DNA of 50,610 nucleotides from Synechococcales cyanobacterium GL140_1_metabinner_5_sub (GTDB lineage Bacteria > Cyanobacteriota > Cyanobacteriia > Cyanobacteriales > Chamaesiphonaceae), in contig JANYHM010000010.1 in assembly GCA_025359065.1 (NCBI GenBank), positions 1 to 50,610 of the forward strand, in the 5' to 3' direction. The notes below the pieces were generated by a model. The model saw nothing but the letters and a program-made list of their open reading frames with translations. It was not told the origin of the DNA and did no database searches. This document shows, one piece after another, positions 7,164-15,279 of the stretch; positions within the stretch are counted from its first letter, which is position 1; every line of letters starts with the position of its first letter. The position numbers and the translations under genes are program-made.

Positions 7164-9776
7164 CTAAATATTTCCTGGCTGCAAAAGTAAATCTACGGTG
7201 TCCACCAACTTAGCAGTAGAAAAACCTTTGCTCAAATAGCCATTGGCACCCAAGCGGATAGCTTCCTTGCTCCATTCTGGAGAGAGGCGTGAAGAAATCA
7301 CCAAAATTGGCATGTGTAGGCCCAGCCGCCGACAGCGATCGATCAAAGTATAGCCGTCCATCCCGGGCATCTCAATGTCGGTGATGATCAGAGCTGGTGG
7401 TTCGTTGGTCTGCAACCAGTTCAAAGCGTCCATCCCATTGCCAAAGCTCTGGGTCGCAAAGCCATGACCACCTAGGCTACTTTCTAAGCGACGGCGAATC
7501 AAGGCCGCATCATCCACAATTACAATGCGGGTTTTGCCCGATCGAGGAGCTTGGGGAGCTAAAGTGGAAGCCTCTTGCCAATTATTTAAAATTGCTGCCG
7601 GATCCAAAACGGCGATTGGTTGACCATCGATCGTGGAGCTAATGCCCAAAATTCCGGCTGGTGGGACTAATGGTTTGGGGAAAGGTGAGACTAACAATTC
7701 GGTCTGACTTACCAAATCATCAACAATCAACCATCTGGTGCCTTGCGGTAACTTAATACTCACGGCTACAGCGGTTTCGGACAACTGTTCATCGGCCTGT
7801 TGCCAATAGGCATTCAAATTAACCGCCAAAACGCGCTGATCTCCAACTAATACATCCCAGCCATTTTCTACTTTGACTGCATCATCAAAAATTGAAACTG
7901 TTTCAGTAATAGTATCGATCGGTAAAGCTACTACTTGATCTGCTACCTGCAATAGCGCACAGGGCAACAACAATTGAGTAACAGGTAACTGGAGAGCAAA
8001 AGTCGTGCCTTGTCCCAAAACCGTACTTAAACTTAGGGTAGCACCAATCTCTGCTACTTGATTCGTCACTACATCCATACCAACCCCTCGCCCAGAAACT
8101 TCGTTAATTGTTTCACGAGAGGTCAGTCCGGGCTGACAAAGCACTTCTAGCAACTTTTGGTTATTGCTGGTATCAGTGAGCTTAAAGTTACCAGCCGTAG
8201 CTTTTTGAGATAACTTTTGGGCATTAATTCCAGCACCATCATCACTGATTTCTAAGATGTAGATATGACCTTGGCGCTGCAAAGTAATTTTAATGGTGCC
8301 GATCGCCAGTTTACCCGATGCAATTCGGTCTTCGATCGACTCAATGCCGTGATCATAAGCATTGCGAATTAGGTGTAACATCACTGGCTCAAGTTGATGA
8401 ATTAAGCCCACATCTAATTCAATATCTTCATTGGTGACTTCTATTTCAGCGAGCTTATCGTAGCGTTCTACCAAATTTCGCAAAATGCCGCGTGCTTTGG
8501 TAGTCAAAGTCCGAAATGGCAACAACCGACAAGATTCAATGCCATCGCGGAGCTTAGAAACATTTCGTTCTAGAGCAGTAAATTGGGTAAAACTATTGTT
8601 ACCCAACGTTTCGATTTCTTGGGCTAGTTCCGCAGTGCGCAAAATGTTTTCCAATAAACCATTAATGGTGTTATATCCCTGGCGATAGCGCTCGGGGGCA
8701 GTACTGGCAGTAGCTTGGCGTAAAACAGCATAGTCATCTTGCATTTGGCGCAGGCGAGCGATCGACTGGACATTTTCATCTACCAGCAAGTTCAACTGGG
8801 CTATTTGAGCCTGAAATTTGTGGCTGACCTCAATCATCCCTTTGGCCGAGAGCAACGCTTCAGCCGCTTGCTGACTGGATAGATCTAACCTAGTCAGCAA
8901 AATCGGAATTTGGATCGCTTGGCGATTATCTTTGCGATTGCCGAAGGCAGATCTATCACCGAAGGCAGAGCTATCAACCGGTGGCGGAGCTGGAGCGATA
9001 TTTTCTAACTCACCACCATTGGCTGCACAATCTTTGAGCATCGCCAAATAATTTGGCAAAGTAGATTTCCAGACATAGCTATCTACATGCTCTACCACCT
9101 GTTGACAAAGTTCTAATACCTTCGTCCAACCTCGACCCAGCTCTAGATCACTACCAATTTGCTGAAGTTGATTGATGGTTACTGCTGCTGTTTGGCGGAG
9201 TTTGTCTGGAACCGCAATATCGGTAGCCAGGGCATCGAGCTGCATCTCTAGGGGCAGCACCACAAAATCAAAACCCTGCTCGACAAATTCTTGTTGTAGC
9301 TGCTGGTTACTACTCCAGTTTGGTAAATAGACGCTTTTAACCTGAGAGTGAATAGTTTCTAAGCGCTCTTTAGTATGAATAATTGATTGGAGCGAATCGA
9401 CTTGGATGTTAATACTAGCCGAAAGCAAGTCTCCGGCATTAACTAAGATGCCAATCAAACCTTGATCAGATAAATCTGGGGCAACTTTTAAATAGCGCAG
9501 GTCATCCAATAAGTTTTCTAAGATGGTGGCTGCCTGCAAAGTACATTCAGCACCTACCGTCACCGCGCCACCTTTAATAGTATGAACTGCTCGATAAATA
9601 GACTGCACATCGGCTGTCCAAGAACTAGAGTTTAGCTGGTTTACTAACCGAAAATAATCTGATAAATGCTGAGCGGTATCAACTGCAAACATTTCACGTA
9701 GCTCTTGCTGAAGCTGCGCTTCAGCTTCATCTATTTCCGCATCCATGACCCGAGCTAAGTTTTTTAGTGAATTCAT
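7164..9776 (-). CDS. CheA-type hybrid histidine kinase with receiver (PilL/TaxAY-like)
   Basis: 870 residues. Domains in order: Hpt with phospho-acceptor His65 (HTIKGGA), a long linker, a dimerisation region, an HATPase domain with N box at 467-478 (HLIRNAYDHGIE) and G boxes DDGAGIN (512-518) and GRGVGMDVV (562-570), a CheW-like domain about 600-740, and a receiver about 749-868 with Asp755/Asp756 and phospho-site Asp800 (ITDIEMPG). It is the kinase of the pilus chemosensory operon, 4 bp after the MCP gene. The order PatA-CheY-CheW-MCP plus CheA matches the Synechocystis slr1041-1044/slr0322 phototaxis set. A short in-frame duplication (SAFGDRSAFGNR) lies in the linker near 270-281. Confidence 0.93.
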   Translation of the reverse strand: MNSLKNLARVMDAEIDEAEAQLQQELREMFAVDTAQHLSDYFRLVNQLNSSSWTADVQSIYRAVHTIKGGAVTVGAECTLQAATILENLLDDLRYLKVAPDLSDQGLIGILVNAGDLLSASINIQVDSLQSIIHTKERLETIHSQVKSVYLPNWSSNQQLQQEFVEQGFDFVVLPLEMQLDALATDIAVPDKLRQTAAVTINQLQQIGSDLELGRGWTKVLELCQQVVEHVDSYVWKSTLPNYLAMLKDCAANGGELENIAPAPPPVDSSAFGDRSAFGNRKDNRQAIQIPILLTRLDLSSQQAAEALLSAKGMIEVSHKFQAQIAQLNLLVDENVQSIARLRQMQDDYAVLRQATASTAPERYRQGYNTINGLLENILRTAELAQEIETLGNNSFTQFTALERNVSKLRDGIESCRLLPFRTLTTKARGILRNLVERYDKLAEIEVTNEDIELDVGLIHQLEPVMLHLIRNAYDHGIESIEDRIASGKLAIGTIKITLQRQGHIYILEISDDGAGINAQKLSQKATAGNFKLTDTSNNQKLLEVLCQPGLTSRETINEVSGRGVGMDVVTNQVAEIGATLSLSTVLGQGTTFALQLPVTQLLLPCALLQVADQVVALPIDTITETVSIFDDAVKVENGWDVLVGDQRVLAVNLNAYWQQADEQLSETAVAVSIKLPQGTRWLIVDDLVSQTELLVSPFPKPLVPPAGILGISSTIDGQPIAVLDPAAILNNWQEASTLAPQAPRSGKTRIVIVDDAALIRRRLESSLGGHGFATQSFGNGMDALNWLQTNEPPALIITDIEMPGMDGYTLIDRCRRLGLHMPILVISSRLSPEWSKEAIRLGANGYLSKGFSTAKLVDTVDLLLQPGNI

Positions 9777-9780
9777 GATG

Positions 9781-11817
9781 TTAGTTTAGGACTGCTTTTT
9801 GAGCCAGCAGATTGTGCGGTTGAACCTTACATGGTTGAAAAGTGGCGATTGCAGCCGTTGCCGTAGTGAAGATTTGCTGAGAATCACCAGCTTGGGTAAT
9901 CAACTGTTGTATTAGTCGATCGCTTTCTGACACATCTTCATGGAGTCCAGAAGTTACCGTTTGAATTTGGGTGGTGTGCTGAAGCAGCATTCGCAAACTG
10001 AGGTTAGTGGTCGCCGATAAACTACTTACTTGATTAGCCACCGCTTCAAACTCCCGAGCAATGCTATTAAATTGAGATGGCTCTTGCTCTTGAATTGCCC
10101 GGTTAGAAAGCAGCACAGCATTGAAAGCCAATACCTTCGTCAATGCCGCCATCCGTTTTTGCTGGCGCGAAAACTGGGTAGCCATTTCCACAAAGTCATC
10201 TAAAGCTATAGTACGATTGCTAATTTGGCCATTACCCTGCTGCAACACTTCTAATCCGGCCAACAAATTGTTTAATTCTTGGCGACCATGGTCAATTGCC
10301 GAACTCACAGCTTGTAGTGCTGCCACACTAGTCGTATCATTACTTGGGTCTGATAGCACATTGCTTTTAATACCCAGATCTAACGAACAAGATAAAAAGC
10401 TAGTAGAAGCCTCAGGCTGCGCATCTGGCCAAGGGGTTAAGGTATCATTTTCATTCTCAATAGGCAGCAAACTATTGGGTAATTTAAAAACCTGAATGTT
10501 ACCAAGTAGCTGGTAAGAAAGCTGATTCAAATGAATTCCGGCTTTTTGGGCATCTTTGGCCTGGGTGGAAATTTGCTGAGAAAGTATGACAATGCCATCC
10601 ATTGCTGCCGCTGTGAGATCGGTTGCATCCAAAATTCTTTGGCCAGTGCGATTAACTGTTTCCCCGGCTTCTACGGCTTTTTTGGTAACTACTTGCACTA
10701 CTTCAAAAGCTTTGGTCGCCTCTTTGACTTCTCTGGTGAATTCCTTAACTAAATCTCCCATGCTTTGAACCTCCCGATCGACCATAGATACTACTAAATC
10801 TATCTGGGAACTGCGCTGCTCTAAATTTGTCAGGCTCACGCTGGTATGTTGTGCTAATTTACCAATCCGATCGGCGATCGATTCAAACTCGCGGGCGACT
10901 ACTGCAAACTGTTCAGGGTCTTTTTGCTCAGCGGCACGAGCAGCCACCAAGGAGGCATTCAACGCTAAAATTTGGGTCTGGGTAGCAATCTCACTTTGAT
11001 CATGAACAAATCGATCGGTTTGGCCAACGAATTCACCCAGAGTTTTAATTTGTTGAACTATTCGATCGCTGCCCTGCTGTAATACTTCGCTGTCTCTTTC
11101 TAAATAGTGAATTGATGCTTGACTTTCGGCTACCGTAGCCTGTAAATTTCGCAGAGATTCATTGGTCTCGGCCAACTGCTGGGCTGCTGCCCAAGCAGCA
11201 CTGCGCACATCTTTGGTCAAAGACTGTACCGATCGAGCTGCATAGGTCTGTTCAATAGTATCTCTAGCTACCATTTCCGCAATTCTTTGACGATTTTTAC
11301 TACCAGCAGCCACTTGCTGAGCGGTGTTGGCTGCTTGATAAATAACTCGACTCAGTTCTTCGGTTAGACGATTTAAGGTATCACCTACTAGTCCCACTAC
11401 ACCTTCAGACATGGGCACCCGGGTAGTTAAGTCTCCCGATTCCATAGCCGACACCGCATTGAGCAAAATGCTAACATCTTGCTGTAAGATTTTGCTTTCT
11501 TTACTAACGGTCTTTTGTTCTTTATAACGCCGCTTGACTTCAGATTGTAGCTCTAACTGCATAGCTTTTTCGGTAGCAACGTGATCTCGAATAGTAACCA
11601 AAAGCGTTAACCAGCTTACTAGTAAAAATGTAATACTCAAGATCAAGAAAAAGAGTGATTGGGGCGGATGATCCTTGACAAATTCTATGGTGTAAAAACC
11701 AACAAAAATCAAGTTGCAAAGCATTGTAATCATCCCTGTTGCTAAAAGATGTGCTTGTACAAATCTTTGCAGAGATTGGAATGATCGTTGTATTTGTCGA
11801 AAAAAAGGAATTCTCAT
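9781..11817 (-). CDS. Methyl-accepting chemotaxis protein, PilJ-like, with two signalling modules
   Basis: 678 residues. Two membrane helices lie at about 24-44 and 54-76 with only a short loop between them, so there is no large external sensor. A HAMP-like segment (AMESGDLTTRVP) is near 124-135. The MCP hairpin tip is at 276-300 (EIATQTQILALNASLVAARA). A second, weaker hairpin tip with the same following REFE block is at 552-592 (LAFNAVLLSNRA). It overlaps cheW by 4 bp. By position and similarity it is the receptor for pilus-based movement. The signal it senses is not evident. Confidence 0.92.
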   Translation of the reverse strand: MRIPFFRQIQRSFQSLQRFVQAHLLATGMITMLCNLIFVGFYTIEFVKDHPPQSLFFLILSITFLLVSWLTLLVTIRDHVATEKAMQLELQSEVKRRYKEQKTVSKESKILQQDVSILLNAVSAMESGDLTTRVPMSEGVVGLVGDTLNRLTEELSRVIYQAANTAQQVAAGSKNRQRIAEMVARDTIEQTYAARSVQSLTKDVRSAAWAAAQQLAETNESLRNLQATVAESQASIHYLERDSEVLQQGSDRIVQQIKTLGEFVGQTDRFVHDQSEIATQTQILALNASLVAARAAEQKDPEQFAVVAREFESIADRIGKLAQHTSVSLTNLEQRSSQIDLVVSMVDREVQSMGDLVKEFTREVKEATKAFEVVQVVTKKAVEAGETVNRTGQRILDATDLTAAAMDGIVILSQQISTQAKDAQKAGIHLNQLSYQLLGNIQVFKLPNSLLPIENENDTLTPWPDAQPEASTSFLSCSLDLGIKSNVLSDPSNDTTSVAALQAVSSAIDHGRQELNNLLAGLEVLQQGNGQISNRTIALDDFVEMATQFSRQQKRMAALTKVLAFNAVLLSNRAIQEQEPSQFNSIAREFEAVANQVSSLSATTNLSLRMLLQHTTQIQTVTSGLHEDVSESDRLIQQLITQAGDSQQIFTTATAAIATFQPCKVQPHNLLAQKAVLN

Positions 11818-12248
11818 TGGTGCTTCTTATTCAGCGGTTGCCAAAGATGATTAGGTAATAATTGAGCGTTTGCCAGCACAAATAAATTTTGTGGCTTAGA
11901 TGGCAGGTCTTTTTTCACCATACTGCCCAAGACTCGATCGATCACTACTCCAATATTTTGCCAACCTCTCATAGTTGCTCCTAAGCGCACCACTGTAAGA
12001 TGATCTATTCTGCTGGGTTGGTTCTCAGGTAAAAATTGCCATCCTGCAACCAAGGTTAAAAAGTCATTATGATGGTTAGCAACACCCAAAATTGCTGGTG
12101 AGTAATGGGGTATTTTTAAAACTTTATTTTGTTCTACTTGCAACACCTCACTCACCCAATTAGCTGGAAAAACTAAGGTGTATTTACCGACTTCCGTTAG
12201 CAAATATCGATCGACTAAAGCAGTAGGTTCACTGGTAGTTAAAAGCAT
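11814..12248 (-). CDS. CheW-like adaptor (PilI-like)
   Basis: 144 residues, one CheW domain. Such adaptors link receptor to CheA kinase at the membrane array. The beta-barrel pattern is visible in YLLTEVGKYTLVFPANWVSEV and the PAILGVANHHNDFLTLV segment, which is the usual receptor-binding surface. It overlaps the CheY-like gene by 10 bp and the MCP gene by 4 bp, so the three are translationally coupled. Confidence 0.9.
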   Translation of the reverse strand: MLLTTSEPTALVDRYLLTEVGKYTLVFPANWVSEVLQVEQNKVLKIPHYSPAILGVANHHNDFLTLVAGWQFLPENQPSRIDHLTVVRLGATMRGWQNIGVVIDRVLGSMVKKDLPSKPQNLFVLANAQLLPNHLWQPLNKKHQ

Positions 12249-12610
12249 TGAGCTAACCGTTTCTGGAAAATATTTTCTAGCCCTTCACGGGTTGCTGGCT
12301 TAGGAAGATAATCATTAGCCCCTGCTCGCTCCAGACCGTAATTAATTTCTAGTGGCGTTTTCTTCACTGAGTAAATCACCACATACTGATTACCAATAAT
12401 GGGGTCAAGACGAATATTTCTCAGCAGGCGATAGCCATCAAGATCTGGCATTACTACATCTAAAAAGACCATTTTATAGGGCTTGCTAGCAATTAGTTCC
12501 ATCACCTTATTGGGTTCGGCACATTGATCTACTTCATGACCAAGAGATTTCAGTAGTGAAACTAAGTGGTATCGATCTACCGCACTATCATCAATTACTA
12601 ATACATCCAT
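12239..12610 (-). CDS. CheY-like response regulator (PilH-like)
   Basis: 123 residues, a stand-alone receiver domain. The acidic pocket is Asp7-Asp8, the phospho-acceptor is Asp51 (FLDVVMPDLDGY), and the conserved lysine sits in YLPKPAT near 103. There is no output domain, so it acts by protein contact, probably on pilus motors. It lies between the PatA-type gene (15 bp upstream) and cheW (10 bp overlap). Confidence 0.92.
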   Translation of the reverse strand: MDVLVIDDSAVDRYHLVSLLKSLGHEVDQCAEPNKVMELIASKPYKMVFLDVVMPDLDGYRLLRNIRLDPIIGNQYVVIYSVKKTPLEINYGLERAGANDYLPKPATREGLENIFQKRLAQCF

Positions 12611-12625
12611 AATAGACCTCTGAAT

Positions 12626-13846
12626 TTAATCCCGATTAGAAACTTTAGATGTTAATGTAGTTGGTTGAAGTAGCTTACTAATCAACTCTTGTAAAACCAC
12701 TTGGAAGCCAGTATTTTCGGCAGTAGAAGCTGGTTTGGCTAAGAATTCACAACCTCCCCATTGAGCGCGCCATTTATTGGAAAGCTTACTATCACCAGTT
12801 AAAATCACCACTGGTAAGTTAGCCCACTCTGGGTTAGCTCGGATTTTCTCCATTAATTCAAACCCAGAAATTATTGGCATATTCACATCTAGAAATACTA
12901 CCGAAGGTTTAGCTTGAGCAATAGTGTTAATGGCTTTTTCTGCATCTGAACAAGGTAAAAAGGAATAGCCAATATTGTTTGTCCAATGATTGAATTGCTT
13001 TAAGAATAAAGGAGAATCATCTATTACCAGTATAGAGGGAGTTTCGGTAGAGGATGATTGAAATTCGACAATTCCAGCTCGATATAACTTTAAAAAAGTT
13101 TGAGCTACTTCTAAATTGTCTTTGCCAGTTGCCTTGGCAATTTCACTAAGACTAGCTCCATTAAAAGTTGCTATTTCAGTGCGCTCTTGATCATTTAATT
13201 TAGCTAGCCCTTCTGGTTTAATAGTAGGAATTAGCTTCATTGAATAAATAGTCTGATTAACTTTCCCCCAAGCTTGCCGACGCTGTTGCGTGGCAGCTAA
13301 CAAGTTAGCAACATCAAAACCAGGAATCAGAATACGACCTAATTCTGGAGCGGAAATAAATTTTGCCGAGCCATCACTAAAAGACAAATAAGCATCAAAG
13401 TCCATCAAGATCTTTGCTAGAATAGCATGTTCTAATACTTCGGGTGTGAGCAAATTAATAGCATATAGTTTTTCAATCAGGCCATTAATATCAATCTGTT
13501 TGGCTTCTACCGCTCCTTGTAATACTCTCCAATGTGCCTTAGAGTTGGCAATATCAGTTGGTGGTACAAAGCGGATCAAAATTTTCATCAGACCGGCTGC
13601 GGAAATTTTATTGCCGCCGCTGTAAAGAATTTTTCCTTGATCTACTGCCAAATACCAGGGCAAGTTTTTGGTGTGAGAGAGGCGGTCAAATTGGTGCTCC
13701 CAATAGCCAGTTCCAGACTCTGGCAAGCGCTCAATTAGCGTTGTCAGCAACTGTCCCGCAGCAAAGGTGAAAGGTCTGGGTTGTTTACTAGAGTCGGTCA
13801 TAGGTGTACAGCGATTATTGGTAATCCCACTATTCAGAGTACCCAT
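12626..13846 (-). CDS. PatA-type response regulator (PATAN + receiver, PilG-like)
   Basis: 406 residues. The N-terminal 250 residues resemble the PATAN/DUF4388 region of cyanobacterial PatA proteins (LSHTKNLPWYLAVDQGKILY, then a helical part ending in a winged-helix-like LSEIAKATGKDNLEVAQTF). The C-terminal receiver has PSILVIDDSPLFL and the phospho-site in VVFLDVNMPIISG. It is the first gene of the chemosensory operon. Two starts are possible, 13846 and 13801; the first has a weak AGGA-like site. PATAN proteins contact pilus ATPases in Synechocystis, which suggests this is an output of the pathway. Confidence 0.88.
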   Translation of the reverse strand: MGTLNSGITNNRCTPMTDSSKQPRPFTFAAGQLLTTLIERLPESGTGYWEHQFDRLSHTKNLPWYLAVDQGKILYSGGNKISAAGLMKILIRFVPPTDIANSKAHWRVLQGAVEAKQIDINGLIEKLYAINLLTPEVLEHAILAKILMDFDAYLSFSDGSAKFISAPELGRILIPGFDVANLLAATQQRRQAWGKVNQTIYSMKLIPTIKPEGLAKLNDQERTEIATFNGASLSEIAKATGKDNLEVAQTFLKLYRAGIVEFQSSSTETPSILVIDDSPLFLKQFNHWTNNIGYSFLPCSDAEKAINTIAQAKPSVVFLDVNMPIISGFELMEKIRANPEWANLPVVILTGDSKLSNKWRAQWGGCEFLAKPASTAENTGFQVVLQELISKLLQPTTLTSKVSNRD

Positions 13847-13872
13847 TTATCCTGTTCGATTCACCGTTTGTC

Positions 13873-15252
13873 TTAAGAGTTTTTGCCACAAATAGCTTGG
13901 AGCTGTGCTTGGGCTTTTTGTAATGACTCCGCCCATTCTCTGATTGGATCACTATCCGCTACAATGCCAGCACCTACTTGACCCCATAGTTGACCGTTTT
14001 GACAAAGCAGGGTTCTGATCAAAATATTTAGGTCTAAATGACCGCGCTGGTCTATATAACCACAGGAACCGTAGAATAGACTGCGAGGATAGGGTTCTAT
14101 CTCTGCAATAATTTCCATACAGCGCAGCTTGGGGCAACCCGTAATCGTCCCGCCAGGAAAAGTAGCCACAATCAGATCGATCGGGCTATGGCTCGCAGCT
14201 AATTGTCCTCGCACATTACTGACCAGGTGCATGACGTGGCTATAGCGCTCTACCTGTAGCAACTCATCGACTTCTACGCTGCCCCAGGTGCAAACTTTGC
14301 CCAAGTCATTGCGTTCTAGATCTACCAGCATAACGTGTTCGGCAATTTCTTTGGCGTTGCTGAGCAGCTCTTGTTCTAACTGTAAGTCGGTGGCCAGATC
14401 GGCTCCTCTGGGTCTGGTGCCTGCGATCGGTCGAGTACTAGCAATATCTTGACGTAAATCAACTAGTCGCTCCGGCGAACAGCTTGCGACTTCTCCCCAA
14501 GGAGTCTGCCAGTAGCTGGCAAAAGGCGAGGGATTAATGGCTTGCAATCGACGATAGATATCCCAGCCAGAGGAGGCGACTTGAGCCGTAAAACGGACTG
14601 ATAAATTGGCCTGATAAATATCACCAGCTTGAATGTAGTCTTGGACTTTCCGAACTGCGGTTTGATATTGCTGGGCGGTGGTCAAGTAAGTAATTTGGGG
14701 TGGATCTAAATACTTGGGGCTAGAAATTTTTTCTGGGATCTGGAGTTTGGCGATCAACACCTCTAACTGCCTGGGATCTGTGACAGCTAGGTGCAACAGA
14801 TTAGTTTGGTGGTCGAGCACCGCAAAATTAGCTGGTTCATACCAATAGGCCACCGGAAAAGGCAAAGGATCTGGGGAGCAAACTTGGAGCTTTTCTAATT
14901 CCCAAGCAGCTTCATAGCCCAACCAACCCAACCAGCCACCAGTAAAAGGCAAGTCTGTGGGGGCATTACTGAGATGAACAGGTTGCACAATCAAATTAGA
15001 GAGCCAGCTAAAAATTTCGCCACTGGCTGGAGTCCAATAACGGGCTTGACCATTGACAATGCGCGGTGCCCCAGCACAAATTGAGTAACGAGCTAAAGCA
15101 GTGACTGGGGTGGGGCTTTCGAGTAGGGTGGCGATAGCGTTGCTTGTGCCGTCTGCACTCGGTTCACCCAAAAACAGCGCAGCAAAAATTTCTGAACCTG
15201 TGCGGTCTTTGAGGGGCATGGAATGCCAGTGCCAGGGAAGTGCTGTGAGCAT
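13873..15252 (-). CDS. pabB: Aminodeoxychorismate/anthranilate synthase component I family (PabB-like)
   Basis: 459 residues. Chorismate-binding enzyme giving either 4-amino-4-deoxychorismate (folate) or anthranilate (tryptophan). The catalytic half is complete: IQAGDIYQANLSVRF, SPERLV, ELLSNAKEIAEHVMLVDLERNDLG, and GGTITGCPKLRCMEII near the C-terminus. The GGTITG form of that motif is PabB-like, while TrpE usually has AGTVSG. In contrast, the PIAGTRPRG motif carries Ala where E. coli PabB has its catalytic Lys. I lean to PabB. It is 26 bp upstream of the PatA gene and could share its transcript. Confidence 0.75.
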   Translation of the reverse strand: MLTALPWHWHSMPLKDRTGSEIFAALFLGEPSADGTSNAIATLLESPTPVTALARYSICAGAPRIVNGQARYWTPASGEIFSWLSNLIVQPVHLSNAPTDLPFTGGWLGWLGYEAAWELEKLQVCSPDPLPFPVAYWYEPANFAVLDHQTNLLHLAVTDPRQLEVLIAKLQIPEKISSPKYLDPPQITYLTTAQQYQTAVRKVQDYIQAGDIYQANLSVRFTAQVASSGWDIYRRLQAINPSPFASYWQTPWGEVASCSPERLVDLRQDIASTRPIAGTRPRGADLATDLQLEQELLSNAKEIAEHVMLVDLERNDLGKVCTWGSVEVDELLQVERYSHVMHLVSNVRGQLAASHSPIDLIVATFPGGTITGCPKLRCMEIIAEIEPYPRSLFYGSCGYIDQRGHLDLNILIRTLLCQNGQLWGQVGAGIVADSDPIREWAESLQKAQAQLQAICGKNS

Positions 15253-15279
15253 TAACCAACAATATCGTAAATGGCCTAG

